DNA of 64,000 nucleotides. Origin: Volvox africanus. Its lineage: Eukaryota; Chlorophyta; Chlorophyceae; Chlamydomonadales; Volvocaceae. The first letter of the stretch is position 1. Each line of letters opens with the position of its first letter. Of the stretch, positions 47,062 through 60,100 are shown piece by piece. The DNA lies in contig BSDZ01000008.1 in assembly GCA_030268105.1 (NCBI GenBank), positions 124,001 to 188,000 of the forward strand. Direction: 5' to 3'. Under the pieces are notes generated by a model, which worked only from the letters and a program-made list of their open reading frames with translations, had not been told where the DNA came from and searched no databases. A program made the translations under genes and the position numbers.

Positions 47062-47702
47062 GACGGGGATGTGCTGGGGGCGGAGAGAGCACTGGCCGGT
47101 GAGGTGAGCCCCGGGCATGAACTGGTGGTCACCTCGTATGGAGGTTGGGCAGCGGTGAAGGGGGCGAAGGTTTTGCGTGTGTGTGTGTGTGTGTCTGTGT
47201 GTATTTTTTCCCGGGCACTTCGTGCGTGCGTATGCTTACCAGGCTGTCGCGGGATAATTCGCCCCCACGAGCTGGAGGTTGGCGAACTGCGCACGTGTGT
47301 GTTTTGTCTTTGTGCGTGGGAGGGGGCGGTGGGGTTCGTCATCAGTCGTGGATCAGCACCCTATTTATTTCCGGAACCTCCGGTAAGAACTTGTAGTCCT
47401 GAAAGCAAGCTCCTCTTCCATACATGACACCGAGTCACTAGTATGCTGTACGGGAGACCGCGGTATGCATTGATTTCCCCTCCTGGGGTGCCTTTTAGAA
47501 GCGGGACCCTTCCTGGAGTCCTGCGGTGGACATGATCGCCAGTTGTCGGTTAAGGTTGGATGTAGATCCAGATCCGGATCGGGGTTCAGATTCAGACCAT
47601 TACCCCTGGACCCGTGATGTAGTTGGCGTGGCCCTCCCTCCCGAAAGGGAGGTATCGCGCATCTCGGTGGCTGTCGCGGAATTTACACATCCTGATTCTT
47701 AG
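47062..47702 (+). CDS. possible 3' end of an unidentified gene
   Basis: The terminal exon 47499-47702 starts after a good ttttag acceptor, encodes KRDPSWSPAVDMIASCRLRL and an acidic DPDPD stretch, and closes VSRISVAVAEFTHPDS-stop. Upstream in compatible phase, an open frame from about 47062 (GDVLGAERALAGEVSPGHEL) runs to a gtaaga donor at 47383, ending SAPYLFPEPP. A (GT)n tract at 47177-47202 may be an intron within it. The phases agree and the codons end in G or C, but no family is recognised and the 5' part is unknown. Confidence 0.35.
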
Positions 47703-49153
47703 TGCCTAGCATTAGCTCGCGAGCGGCTCGGACATAGCGCCATTGAGCAGTGGCGGTTGGCTATGATAGTGGTGGCGACGGCGGTGTTGGTGGTAGGATT
47801 GCGCTGCAGCGGCGGAGAGGGTCCCCATCGGGGGGCCATGGCGATGGAGGCTGTGATCGTCGGTGTACGCGAGATGATCGGAAATTCCCAAGTCTCTTAC
47901 CTCCCCCTCCCCCTCCCCCTCCTCCCCTCTCAACCCGAGAGAACGGAAACATGTGGCGCCATTTCCGTTTCCGATTCCGACGTGCCTTAGATGATGATAA
48001 TAGGCCTTATATTATCCGGACGTTTAGGGGTCATTCATCGTTGCCAGTCGACTAGCTCCCACGACATTCAGCTAGAGCTCGTGTTACCCCCTTTCGGCCG
48101 CTGTGCGCAATGCTCATCTCCCCCCGCCCCGCACGTGTGCCATACACACATACCGTATTTTGCGTCGTAGACACCACTCCTTGTTACGGCGCCGTACGGT
48201 TTAGCTTGTTTCATCGAAATAGTATTTTTCACTAAGTGATCCGTTTTGTTGGTTTGTGGGTTCGTTACGACCAGACCCGGCGTAATTTCGTTGTTTCGGT
48301 TGTTGGAAGGGCGACCCGGCACGCAGGGGGAAAGGCAGCTGCACCTCGGGACTGGCTCGAAGGTGCAGCTGCCGCGACCCGATGTCGTACCTCTCCCTCC
48401 CCCTTCAGGACCGGAGCAGAGGCCCTGGACCTGGTTTTAGTGGTTCCCTGATCAGAAGGGACGAAGCTGAGCAAACAGTCCTCAGTAGCTCCAGCACCGT
48501 TCACCCCGCATGTGAAGGCGGTGCAGGACGATGCCCCTTCGGCTTGTCGTACTTGAGAGCATGTATGTGTTTGTAAAACCCAGGAACTCAATTTCTGACG
48601 GTGTGAATCCTGTGTGGGAATCAGACCCCCTGCGCGGGGGTATCTCCCCCTCCCCTAGGGTCACCACCGCCACTGCAAAGGGTATCCATAATCTCCTTTT
48701 CTCGCCTTCCCCTTAGCGGTGGTGGTTTGGGGTAGGGTGGTTGCTTTCGCAAGAGGGAACCAGCAAATTGTAACTTGCCACCACCACCCCCTTTTTGGAC
48801 GACGTCAGCCATCATTCGACCTTCACAATTAGTCCTCGTATCTTCACCACCGTATCAGCACCAGCACCCGCACCAGCTGGCTCGTTTCATTCGCCTCTCC
48901 TCGCTTCACTTCGCCTCCCCCTCCCCCTCCCCCCATTATCACATGGAATAAGAGATCTCCAATTAAAGGCGGGATAGTTGAAGCTCAGCTGACATGTACG
49001 ACATCTAAATAAGTAACCTGTTAGGTTGGTTCACTGAGAGAGCGAGGGCTGGCTCCTTCGCCCTTCCGAACCCTCACGCCCTCAAGAGGTGCGCTCCTCT
49101 CCCTTCTCCCTCGTCACGCACGCGCCGCTGCTACCCCCAACACCCCAAGACCC
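47703..49153. other. intergenic stretch, no gene supported
   Basis: Polypyrimidine runs (ctccccctccccctcc at about 47899-47920 and 48909-48930) flank weak frames near 48240-48580. Those frames have a cag acceptor-like site near 48410 but no recognisable product. It is the convergent 3' side of the TPR-like gene. Confidence 0.4.
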
Positions 49154-52100
49154 CTAGAGCGGAGACAAGCTGAGAAACCTCTGCAGCGCCGCAATCATCC
49201 TCGGCGGCCAGTGCTTGTTGACCCGGACCCACTCGGTATCGGAATACCTCCGATCGAAGAGACTGGCCAAGTTCCATTCCTGTACGGCGGTACGGAGCCC
49301 AGGGACATACGCAAACAAACGGACCCGTACCCCCGGGGTGAGGGGGAAGGTAAGTGCCGAGCTGTCGCTGCCAACACGGGCAAGAGGGGCGCTGGAGGGG
49401 AAATGCAGGATGAGAGCGGGGGAATACCATGGAGGTTGTGAATGCAGTCACTGCAGGATGTCCGTTTGTCTGTGTGTCTGTGTGTGTTTATGTTATCTGG
49501 CATGGGTGAGTCAGTGGAAGGGCGAGAGGCGAGAGCTGGTAGCTGGGTTGGGTGTCCGGTGTCGTACCTCCTCCGCCCGCAGCGCCAGGTTGGGCCTCTC
49601 TGTGTAGAGCAGGGCCGCCAGGGCTGCATGCAGCTCCGCAGCCCCCCGCATGGCCACCTCCTCATCCTGGCGAAATAAGAACTCCCAGGATACGCCACCG
49701 AGCGGGCGAGGGAAGCCAAGTCCAGTTGGGGACGAGGGGGTTGCAGTGGGAGAAGGTCGAGAGACAGACTAAATGCTAAGTGCTAAATCGTCGCAAACAC
49801 AGACACGTTTTCACACGAGCCAGGAAGACACGAGTGCTGGCGAGATGCGCAGGCTGAACATCCTGGGAAAGGGGGAGCCAGGCGGGTGCTGTGTTGGCTT
49901 GCTGGTTGTCCCAGTATGAGGCCCCCACCCTTTACCATTTCCCTTCCCTCCACCTCCACCTCCACCTCCGGCGCACCTCCAGCGCCAAAATGGAATCCGA
50001 TGTTCGGCCAACCTGCATTCAGGGTTTCGGTGAGGGTGTGTTGATGGGGGCAAGTCGAATAAACAAATATTGAATGTTGATACTGAAGGAACGAGGACTA
50101 ACCACCGTGAGGGTCGGTCGAGTGATGGCCGACGTCGTCTGAAGTCAGGAAAGTGGAAACTAGGAGTTGTGACGTAAACCAGGTAGTCGCCAAGGCAGCG
50201 AATTAAAGCAGTAAAAAGAAGAAGAGAAACCGTAATTATGTATACTATCGGCCTTATTGCTGGCGGCGAAGTGAAAGACGAGTTGAGTCCGAGGCGAAGC
50301 TGGCCTGACCGCTGGAGCTGGCGCTGTCATGCGAGTGAATTCCTCCCAACCCACCTGTAAAGCGAACCTCCACGCGACCTAACCCAACCAACCCATCCAC
50401 CCAATCAGCCCAGCTCGAAGTGCGCGCACGCGTACCAACCGAACCAAGCGCGGTTCCGTGCGAACCCCCTCACCTTGGGGGGGGGGAAACAGCGGCGGCG
50501 GAAGCAGCCGACAAGGGGAAGGCCGTGCACATGCGACAGGGAGAACAAGAAGAGTTGGCGCAAAGAAAAGGAGACGCGAGTGAAGCAAGTCCAAGACACA
50601 GTTACGGCAAGGCTAAGGAACCATGCACCCGGTAAGGGAAAACTGTGCCGCTGAGTTTTGCCGGAAACGAGCAAGAAGTGAAGGAATAGCCAGTGAGTAA
50701 TGAACGAAATTTTGAAGAAGTATGGGTCCTTGAGTTATGTGTCTGGGAACGGCAGAACGACAGTCGAAGAGTACGGCAGGGGCATGGGGGAATGAGAAGA
50801 AAACAGGGAAGGGATTGTTGTACGGCGCAGTTGTGACAGAAGGAAGCGGGGCGCAGATTAAGATGCGGGGCGAGGGGGCGCAAGAAAAGGGAACGATGAA
50901 GAGAGGAAGAGGAAGGAGAGGGGGTGTTGGGGGGAAGGAGGGGAAGGAGAATGTAGCCACACTAGAGAATGGAGGGAACTCAGGCGGGTTATGCAACCTG
51001 AACCAGAGACAGGTAAATTGGTTGGCGGTTGTTTCACAGACACGAGCAAATCCTCGGCTAAATCCACCGCCGTACTGATACAGCACCAGCACCTGGTACA
51101 GCATCATAGCTCGACCTATTCTTCCGTATTCCGCCAGCGCGAGATCGGGGTGCTCTGAAACCAGGCGGTCGTACAGCTCCAGGGCCTGAGGGAGCCGCAG
51201 TACGAAGAAGATGAAGAGATTGTTGATTTGGGTGGAGGCTCCCTACCTAATGGCAGGATTTACAAAGGAGGGGGAGAAGAGCTTCGCTCCGAAACCCAAA
51301 CAAGCAGCAGGTCATCGCTACGTCCCAAGGAGTTCTCTGAGGATCTCAGCCCCAGACTCGCTGCCCATTATGACTCATGGCTCATGGTTCCGGAGCCACA
51401 ACGGTCCCAGTTTCCCCTCTCCCTAAGGTGAGAGAGCCCGCCTCGCGCTTCCTTCCCCCTTCATAACGAACTGCACATTTTGAGGCTGCTCAGTCGTACA
51501 AAAAACACCCCCTCATCACCAGCATGCATGCACACATTCACGCACCAGATCGTGCTGCCCTTCATCCACCGCCTCCCGCGCGGAGGTCAGCAGCTGCAGC
51601 GCTTCCGCCGCCTCGTTGGCGGTGCTTCGGAGACCTGTCACCACCACCACCACCAGTGTAATAACGTTGCCCGGACATGCCTCACCCGGCAAGGTTAACC
51701 AACCAGCTGTGTGTACGGCTGGACGAGGCCCGGATTACAAGATTGTACACCTTAGGAACTGTCGTACTTCACCCAAGAAAGATCACAACCCTCAATTGAC
51801 ACCCAACATTAAAACCCGCATCCGTATTCCCCAAGTCGTACTTTTCCAAGTTTTATCGGAACCAAACGATGATTTAAATATGTTTATGAAGTCCTACCAG
51901 GCCTGGCCGATCCGGGCCCTCGCGCGTAGTTGGGCGTTCCGACCACGGTGCCAGGAGTGAAGATGACCCGACCCGAGCCGGAGCTTGACCCGCGGGTCGC
52001 TCCGCCCGGCCCGGACTCCGCCCTAAGCTCTGCCGGCGGGAGAGCCGCCGCTCCCGCCGGCGCTAGGACCGCTGACGGCGGCGCCGCCAGCTGTAGCAGA

Positions 52101-52216
52101 GCCGAACGCCCCGACCCTGCAGCGGCTGCGGGCATGGGGACACTACCATCCGACATAACGACTTCCGTAGGTATGCGTGCTACTGCCGGTCCGAGCAGCG
52201 GCCCTGGCGACCCCAT
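49154..52216 (-). CDS. TPR-like helical-repeat protein
   Basis: Phase-checked exons, reading leftward: 52216-51898 (5' end uncertain), 51634-51546, 51185-51093, 50012-49977, 49666-49568, 49279-49154; about 253 aa as modelled. Helical repeats are clear: NEAAEALQLLTSAREAVDEG, ALELYDRLVSEHPDLALAEY, GRIGRAMMLYQ and AAELHAALAALLYTERPNLA. The C-terminus is EWNLASLFDRRYSDTEWV, VNKHWPPRMIAALQRFLSL. The 36-nt exon (VGRTSDSILALE) joins the two halves. The N-terminal exon is Ala/Gly/Pro-rich and low-complexity and may be part of a targeting peptide. The frame is open further upstream (to about 52720), where another frame at 52306-52440 looks equally coding, so the start is not settled. Likely a scaffold protein; plastid location is a guess. 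Confidence 0.7.
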
Positions 52217-52299
52217 AGCAAGCAGTAGCAGTGCGGTGGCGGTGGAGGCTGCTGCTGGCGCACAATTACAGGAACCTGACCTCCTTTGCCTTGCTATTT

Positions 52300-52600
52300 G
52301 GCCATCATAAAGAGCAGGAGCTGATGATGTTGCTGCTGCATCTGCTGCACCGGGCGGATGTCCCGTAACTGACCCGTGGCCGAGGCATCGTTGAGGCAGT
52401 CCAGGACATGACAACCAGGCCGGCTCTTGATGCTGTAAGCCTGATCTGCTACATTTCTGTTTCGGTTTCAGAGACGTGTTGACGTGTGAGCGATGTACCT
52501 GCGATGGACTCGTCGATGCCCCAAAAGCCAACTCCGCCGTTGACTTGCAAAACAAGCCAGAAGGTGGAGATGTAATCCAAGCGTTTGTTGCATGACTCGG
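52300..52600 (-). other. coding-like segments upstream of the TPR-like gene
   Basis: On -, about 52590-52505 reads RLDYISTFWLVLQVNGGVGF up to a gtacat donor. At about 52437-52306 a different frame reads SRPGCHVLDCLNDASATGQL, then a Gln/His run and a stop. Both have GC-ending codons, but the phases do not join cleanly. They may be 5' exons of the TPR-like gene or the end of a separate gene. Confidence 0.3.
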
Positions 52601-54129
52601 AAAGCTAACGCCACCGATAATACTTTTTTTCACCGGAAAGATGGGGCGATCCTCTGCCCGGACCAAGGGAACCCGCATCCTTATTCCCGTAAGCCCTCGC
52701 GCTAGGCCGCCTGTAATCAATTTAGATATATTTAAATTTGCAATTAAATAGAGAAGAAATTACGAAGCGACTGTATATCATACAGCGGAGTTTGATGGGT
52801 CGACATGTTTTAAAGCGTGTATTCGTCAGGTAGTTATGGCGGATTTTATTAATGTTATTTGTAACTTGTCCTTGTAAATGTTGAGCACAAACAATACAAG
52901 GTTGCATGGAAAGCGTGTGTGGTGGATGGTTTTCCTTACGCGATGTGATTGCTAGGATAGTAAAGTTACATGAGATTGGTAAAACATACCATTCATAACA
53001 TCAGAGGCAAGTGATTATGCTATTAAATGCTTGCACTGATGCTCAATGAATCGCTCAGGAGGGCCCGACGTCAACGGTCACGCCCGATGTCAAATCACAA
53101 GAGCTACCAACTAGGTGCCCTTTCACCCATTAATAAGTACAACAAGGTACATCACTTTCCGCACCTGAGGATTTTAGGTCCCTGAGCCTCCTAGCTGGTG
53201 CCAGGCCTGGCGAGCTCCTATAGTTTAGTATCGCCATTGAGTTAAGAAATAATAAAACACCTTTTTGGATTGAAATTTTCAGTAAACACTAGAAGTCGAA
53301 GCAACCTGGCGATGACATCTCCAGGGTCCGTTTCGCGAGTGGCGATGCTGACCTAGCTGCGTAGCCGACATCCACATGTAAATAACATCATGAATAGAGA
53401 TCAAATTTCATATTCTTAACTAATCACAGACCATATAATTTCCTGCCTCCCAAGACGCCTCGGACTTCCTCGCAAGTCTGGCGGCCCATGGGTCCCTGCT
53501 AAATTCGACAAGGCTCCGAACATTCCATTGAGCATGGGTGCCTGGGAGTACTGGTCATGGTTGCGAGCCATCTTGCTGCATCAGGCATTCCGTAAACCGT
53601 CGTCCACCGTGGCCTCCTTCTCTCTCTATGGAAAAGCCTTTCATGAAAACCCTAAACACCTCCTCAACTCCCCGGACGTACGATGAATGAACGAGTTGCC
53701 GTACATTCAATCACCATCCTAGGGTAGTACTTCCTGATGGTCGGACGAAAAGAGAAGTAGACAAGCGGACAGAGAGACCCGCGCTTCCCATTTTCCCCGT
53801 TATCCCCGACCAGGTCAATGTGTCAAAACACACACAGCGTTTGTTCCCGGTTCGTTGAAAGGACCCAAAGAGGTGGGGGATTGCGATATTAAATGATGCT
53901 AGAAATAGTGACAACAACAACAACAACAGCAACAAAAATGATATAATAATAACGGTCGTGATGGTGGTTATGGTGGAGGTGGTGTTACGCAGTCCCAGAG
54001 TCTCGTACTTGCCACCCCTAAACCCTGATTCAGGTACCCGACATCCGGGTGTCAGGACCCCACAGCAGATGCAGAATGCGGTGTCAGTTGACAGTCCATG
54101 TCAAGAATTCCCTAAAATCCTAAGAAACC
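52600..54129. other. AT-rich intergenic stretch
   Basis: No gene supported. AT-rich with many stops. A (CAA)n run lies at about 53914-53934. It contains the 3' side of the LRRC40 gene. Confidence 0.5.
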
Positions 54130-57100
54130 CTAAGCGGGTATCCGGTCCTTCAGGTACGACAGTACGGCTGCCGTACCCCGCTCCAGAATTGGCCGCCGAA
54201 GCGTGCGGAGTGGGTTTCCCTCGAGCATTAGCGATCTGAGAGTATCAGACAAAAGGCCCAACTGTGGGGGCAGAGTGGCGATGTTGTTGTTGGACAGGTT
54301 GAGTTCGTCGAGCCTGTTCGTTAGGTTGGGGGGAGAGGGGTCGGAGTTGGGCAATAGGGCTACGAATGCCGTACCGGGAAACTATAATCACGGTTGGGTT
54401 GGGTGGGGTTGGGGTCGGGTGACGCCGCGGAGATGGTGGGGGAGGGCGTGGCGGCGCCGCGGCCTGGAGGTGCTTACTAATGTTGGGGGAAGTGAAATGT
54501 ACGAGTACCTGCCCCGGTGCATAACTCGGGGGTAAACCTCTCCATCACCCCCTCGATTGCCACCCCCCCCCATGGGTTACAGCAGTCGCGCTCCTCCCGC
54601 TTCCAGGACTGAGGGCTGCGGGGTCCCCACACAGATCAACAAAACTTTGATCACCCTGCCGTACACCCTCTCCGTTCTAAGCCTGCACCGTACCCCCCCC
54701 CGTACCCCCGCATCTCCGACACCTCAACCGGCAACGTGTCCATTCGATTGTCAGCCAGGTTGAGCACTCGCAGACGCGACAGCTGAACTAGCCCGCCGGG
54801 AAAGGCAGCCAGCCCGGTTTGCGACAGATCCAGTGCCTGCCAGTGTATGCATATGTATGTATTACAATTCAAATGCCGTACAGTGTCGTAAATTACAGTC
54901 AGGGAAGGAAGGAAAATTAGTACATATGGCACGGCGGAGGTGAGTGGGGAGTTCGGGAAACGGAAAGCGAGGAGGGGCAACCCACGGGAGGTGGGGCGTG
55001 ACACACTGCGTATGACTCCCGGACACGGAGAGGGAAGAAGGAATCCGTGTGCGCTTGCAGGGTATTTCCCCGCGTGTACGAACGCCGTATCCCGAGCCAA
55101 CCTACCCTACCTGGAGGGCCGTTAGCCCGGCGAAGGTGCCCGATGGGAGGCAGCCCGCTGCGGAGACACCTGCCAAGGGGAAGCCAAAGAAGCCGGGAGG
55201 GCCTTATGTTACCATCTCTCGTACTCGCTGAATCTAACAGACTTGTCGCAGTATATGGGTGCCACTGTCTGTGTGTGTGGATACGGTGAGCTGTACGTGA
55301 GTGGGTCAGGTGATGAGGCCAGCACCGGCGCAAGTAGCGGAGGGTCCCAAGAGGTGCCGTGAACGGTTAATAGGTACGATAGCCAACCACACTCTGCGTA
55401 CGGCAGAGCTGCACCTTATCATGATTACCTGAAAGCTCGAGCCGTACGACCTCTGGACACGCCGCGAATGGATACAGCGGCATTTGCCGTAGCGTGGGGT
55501 TATTCCGAACCTGTACGACATCGTACGGTATGTTTCATAATTTAAGTAGCAAGTCAACGAGTAGCGACCACTGACGGTCCCAATTCATCAATGCACCGAG
55601 GACAGACCATTCTTATATTTGTGGTTAATATAGCAACTATTGAACCGATATCCATTTGAGGCATTAAACTCTTCACACTCAAAATTCGTTTCCTTCTTCC
55701 TCCCCCTCCTCCGCGCTCTTCAGTTTACAAGCATAGTAAATGGAAGTTAGGGCTTTCGTACAATAGGGATCTATGTCCCTCCCCCTCCCCTTCCCCTTCC
55801 CCCTCCCCCTTTCCCTCCCCCGCCACGTACCTGCAGCTCCGTAAGGCCCTGCAGCGCCCCGGGCACGGGAGGAAGGGGCCAGACATGCAGACCCATAGCG
55901 TTGAGGACCAGGACCCGCAACCCGGGAAGCCGTACGAGGCCGTCAGGTGGCGGGGGTAACGCGGGTATCTGCGCTGCCGTACACGTAGCGAGGGTCGGGA
56001 CATGGCCAGGGGGAAGGTATGAAACCCCACAGGTGTTGTACGACAGGAGCTAGAGGATGTGGTCCAAATGGGGTTCTTGGAGGGGGTCACCAGGCGCTTG
56101 TGGACAGAGTACGGCATATGGTTCTACTGGTTAGCTGCGAATGCGCTCGATATCTTTCTGCCTGTCGTCGTTTATTCTGTCCGCAATAAGAAAATTTAAA
56201 AAAAGATTTTGGTTATTGTTGCCAAAACAGGCAGCATCAAGACGTACACTGGCAGCAAGGCGCGAACCTGATTTCCGGAGAGATCAAGACGCGTGAGGCT
56301 AGGTCCCGCCGCCCAGACCTCATTAGGCACCGCCGATAAGCCGGCACGAGCTAAAACAAGCTCTCCCCCTCCCCCTCCTCCACTGCCAAAGCCGCCGCCC
56401 CGGCCGGCCCCGGCAATGGCGGGTCCCGGCCCGGCTGCCGCTGCAGCGGCAGCGGCGGCGGCGACACCGCCAAGCCTTAACTTCCGCGCCGCGTCGGCCG
56501 CCAGCGCTGCCTCATCTATCCCGAACACATTGCCTGATCTGGCAACCGGGCGGTTCATTGAGCCCAAGCGACCCGGCGGCCCGACGGATTGCGGCGCATC
56601 TGGGTCAGCCTGACGGCTGGCGAGATGCTTGAGGAGGGCGGAGATGGGGCCTGTACGTATGGTATTTTGGAATGTACGGCAAGGAGGGCGACGCTGAAGA
56701 CGTGAAAGACCAGTACCACGAGACAAACTCCCCAACCCCCAAACCCCCTACCAATTTCCCAATCTCCGGATTTCCTCGACCCCACTCCCCCCCAACTTCG
56801 GCGAGTCCGTCCCTCCCTCCCCCCCCTCCCGGCGAGAGTTGCTTCCGAATGCAGAGGGGGGGGGGCGGGTTAGGCCGCTGCGGGTAGGGCCCACCTGCCA
56901 CCACCTCCCTCCGAATGCTCTTGATGGGGTTGCCATCCAGTGGGAGGCTCCGAAGACTGGTCATAGAGCCTGGGGAGACGTGTGTGTGCGTGTATATGTG
57001 TGTGTGTTTGTGTATATGTGTGTGTGTTTGTGGAGGGGGAAGAGGCGGGCAGGACAAACAATGTGAGTGGGTCTGTGAGTGGGGACGTTACGAGGGTACG

Positions 57101-60100
57101 AGTCCACGTACATGGCTATTTGACGTGAAGTGGAGGTTATGTTGAAGGAGTATGTCATGTTGAGGTTGGAATATAGGAGGAAGAACTGTACGGATGTACG
57201 AATATGTGGATGTACGAGCATGTCCACGTGTGTGCTTGTGTATGACATAAAGATTCTTACTAGACAATAATAACAACATCATACATAACATTTGTTATGT
57301 TTAATTATACAATTAGCCTTCGTGATTTTGGAGGTTGGTAGACATCCTGGGTTTAGTTTGGCAGAGGATGTTTATTTATTTATGGGAAGCAGCTCCAGTC
57401 GTCATGCGGTGAAGGGGAGGGAGAGCAAACCAGTGCTGCGGCCGCTCCCCCTCCCTTCCCCAACTGCCACACGCATCACTCCCGGCCGGCTGCCGTACCT
57501 AGCTCCGAAGGCAACGACCTGAGTTCGTTGTTGGCGAGGTCGAGGAGGCCCAGTCGGAGGTCACAAAGCTAGGGGGGGAAGAAGAGTGTGACGGCGGGGA
57601 GGTGGGCAGGGTACGGCGGGCGGAGTACGGCGGAACGATCCAGGGGGTAAGGTGTTGAGATGAGCGATACACATGTGCATAAGAGATTGAGAAGGAAGAA
57701 GCCACACCGCCCAGTGCGGGGGGGGCGGGACGCCCTTCTCTCCCTCACAGGGCGCCTAAATCGGGAAGCCTAACCACATGATCCGTTATACCTTCAAAAG
57801 GCGGGCGGGGTAGTTGTGGTGGTTGTGATGATGTTTGTTGTGTTTGTTGGTTGATGGTGGTTTTGTCATGAAGAGCAGGCGGGGGCAGGTCAGAAGCTCA
57901 CCTCGGGTGGCAAGCTGGTGATCTTGTTGTCCCTCAGCTCCAGGGTCTTTAGGGACGAGATAAGGCCCAGCTCGGGAGGCACACTCGACAGTAGGTTACG
58001 GCCTGTACGACATACACCACGGAAGGGGGGCAGGAGGAGGACAGACCGGTGGATTGGGAAGGCAGCTATGCAGCTACCGAAAAAACAATTGGTGTATGGA
58101 GTGGTGGTTGAAGCGGTTGATGGGTCCGGGCGGTACGGCAACAGTGATGAAACGTCAGTGCTTGGCGACGTATAACTCATTTGATTGTTCGCGTGTTCGT
58201 ACGCCCCTCGCTCCCAGGCCCCAGCCCATCTTCGTGAAAAAAAGAAACTAACACGCAACAGTCCCCCTTCCCTCAACCCCCTCCCCCCACCCTGCCCACC
58301 CAGGTATAGCTCCACCAATGACGAGCAGCCTGCCAGGGTGGGAGGCAGCGCCGCGAGCTTGTTATCCCTCAGCGTGAGGGTGCGGACGCGGACAAGCAGC
58401 CCAACCTGGGGGGAGGTGCGGGGGAGCTTAGAAAGGAGTTTAACCACGGAAACCTGTGTGTGTGTGTATGGGGGAGAGCGGGGAGCGGCCTCCAGTCTTG
58501 AGGTTTCCACAAAGTAAAGACCCGACTATCCCCTCCCCCTTTCCCCCCTCCCCACCTCCCGAAGGAGTTCGCCGCGCAGTCGATTTCTGGAGAGGTCCAA
58601 ATCGGTGAGTGAGCTGCGGACCAGGGAGGGGAGGGAGGGGAGGGAGGGGAGGGAGGAGAGGGGTTGAGGCTAGGGTTTTACAGCAGGGTTGGGGTTTTCG
58701 GAAACACGACGTCCCCTGCACGAGGTGGCGATGTGGACCGAAACGGGAAGGAAGCAACGGACCCCAGACGTCACCTGCCGACGGAGGATGACACCCTCGG
58801 GTTGCCGTACTGTGTCTCCCCCCCTTGCCCCCCGAGACCTTTGCTCTTTCCTCGCGCACCCCAAACCCTGCATTCCCCCCCCCACATAGCCTCCACACGT
58901 CATAACCCCCCCCCGGCTCCCCTCCCCGGCTCCCTCTTCTTCCCCCTCCCCCCTTACCCCCCCTCCCCATCACCTGAGCCCCGGCATGATGACACCCGGC
59001 AGCTCCGTCAGCGCATTGCCCGAGAGGTCCACCTTGGTGAGTGACACCGCCTCACTCAGCCCAGGGGGAAGGCACGCCAGGCGGTTGTCTGCCGCCGCCA
59101 GCAGCGCCAGGGAGGGCTGCTGGCGGCCCCCCAGTGCCGGGGGTAGAGCAGCCAGGGCGTTCTTCCCCGCGTGAAGGGCCGCCAGCGCGGGAAGGGCCGC
59201 CAGGCCCCCGGGCAGCTCCTGGGTCAGGTGGGGGGGTAGGGCTGATCTCCCGGTTAGTGTGTTGGATCGAGGTGTCTTGTCAATGTGGTGACGGGAATGC
59301 CGCATTTAAGGGTGCTCCGTTGTCGTGAATGGTGCCGTACGTACGTACGTGCGTACGAATTAACGTACACTACTGAACAGAGGTGGGGATATCGCTGTTT
59401 CGACCATCTTAAAAACAACATTTTAAAATTTGCAGACTGAAATAATATTGTAATTTCTTTCAACAGAGGACAAAAAGACGCACAGGAGTAAAGCCTTAGG
59501 AGCTTCTCATGCCGGTGAAGGCCGGACGGGGTTCTTAACGTTCCCTTCAAAATGCTCTCTTTCGGAAACCACTCACTCACCTGTAACCGGTTGTTAGAGA
59601 CGTCCAAAAGCTGTACGGCAAGGGTACGACATTGCAAAATGGAAGTTGTTAAGTACCGAGGTGTCAAGAATGCCCCAAGGAATGGTGATAGGGGGTAAGG
59701 TTGCGAGATGAAAGGGCAGACCCAGCATGGGCTACGAACGACATCGTCCTCAAATATTCCACGCACCTTTAGACATGACAACAGGGATAAGGTCATGGGC
59801 AGCTCGGCCAATTGGTTGTGGCTGCGTATCGGGGCATTGGAGGGGAGGGGGAGAGAGGGGACGTACGGCACCCAACTCGACATGCACTTAGCAATGTGTG
59901 TGTGTGTATGTGTCCGTGCTTATCTTAACTTTTGCGCTCCCCCCCTCGGGTGATGTGGGAGGGTGATCAGCCCCTGATGTGATGGGCCACAGGGTGCGAG
60001 AGAACGGCAAGGTCTCATCCCAAGAAGTGGTTGGGGTGGGGATGAGGTTGGTGAGCGAGTGTTTGGCCCCTCCCCAACGCGCCCTCCCCCCAAGAGACAC

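Noticed and set aside
47062..47382. Assignment of this segment to NAD kinase or a nucleotide cyclase
   Set aside because: A loose resemblance of SPGHELVV to such proteins was noticed, but no catalytic motif is present.
48236..48716. Several 60-108-codon frames on both strands
   Set aside because: Mutually overlapping, no domain, no consistent splice joins; left as unannotated intergenic DNA.
51930..52310. 126-codon Ala/Gly-rich + strand frame
   Set aside because: Complement of the low-complexity N-terminal exon of the TPR-like gene, which joins in phase to clear TPR exons on -.
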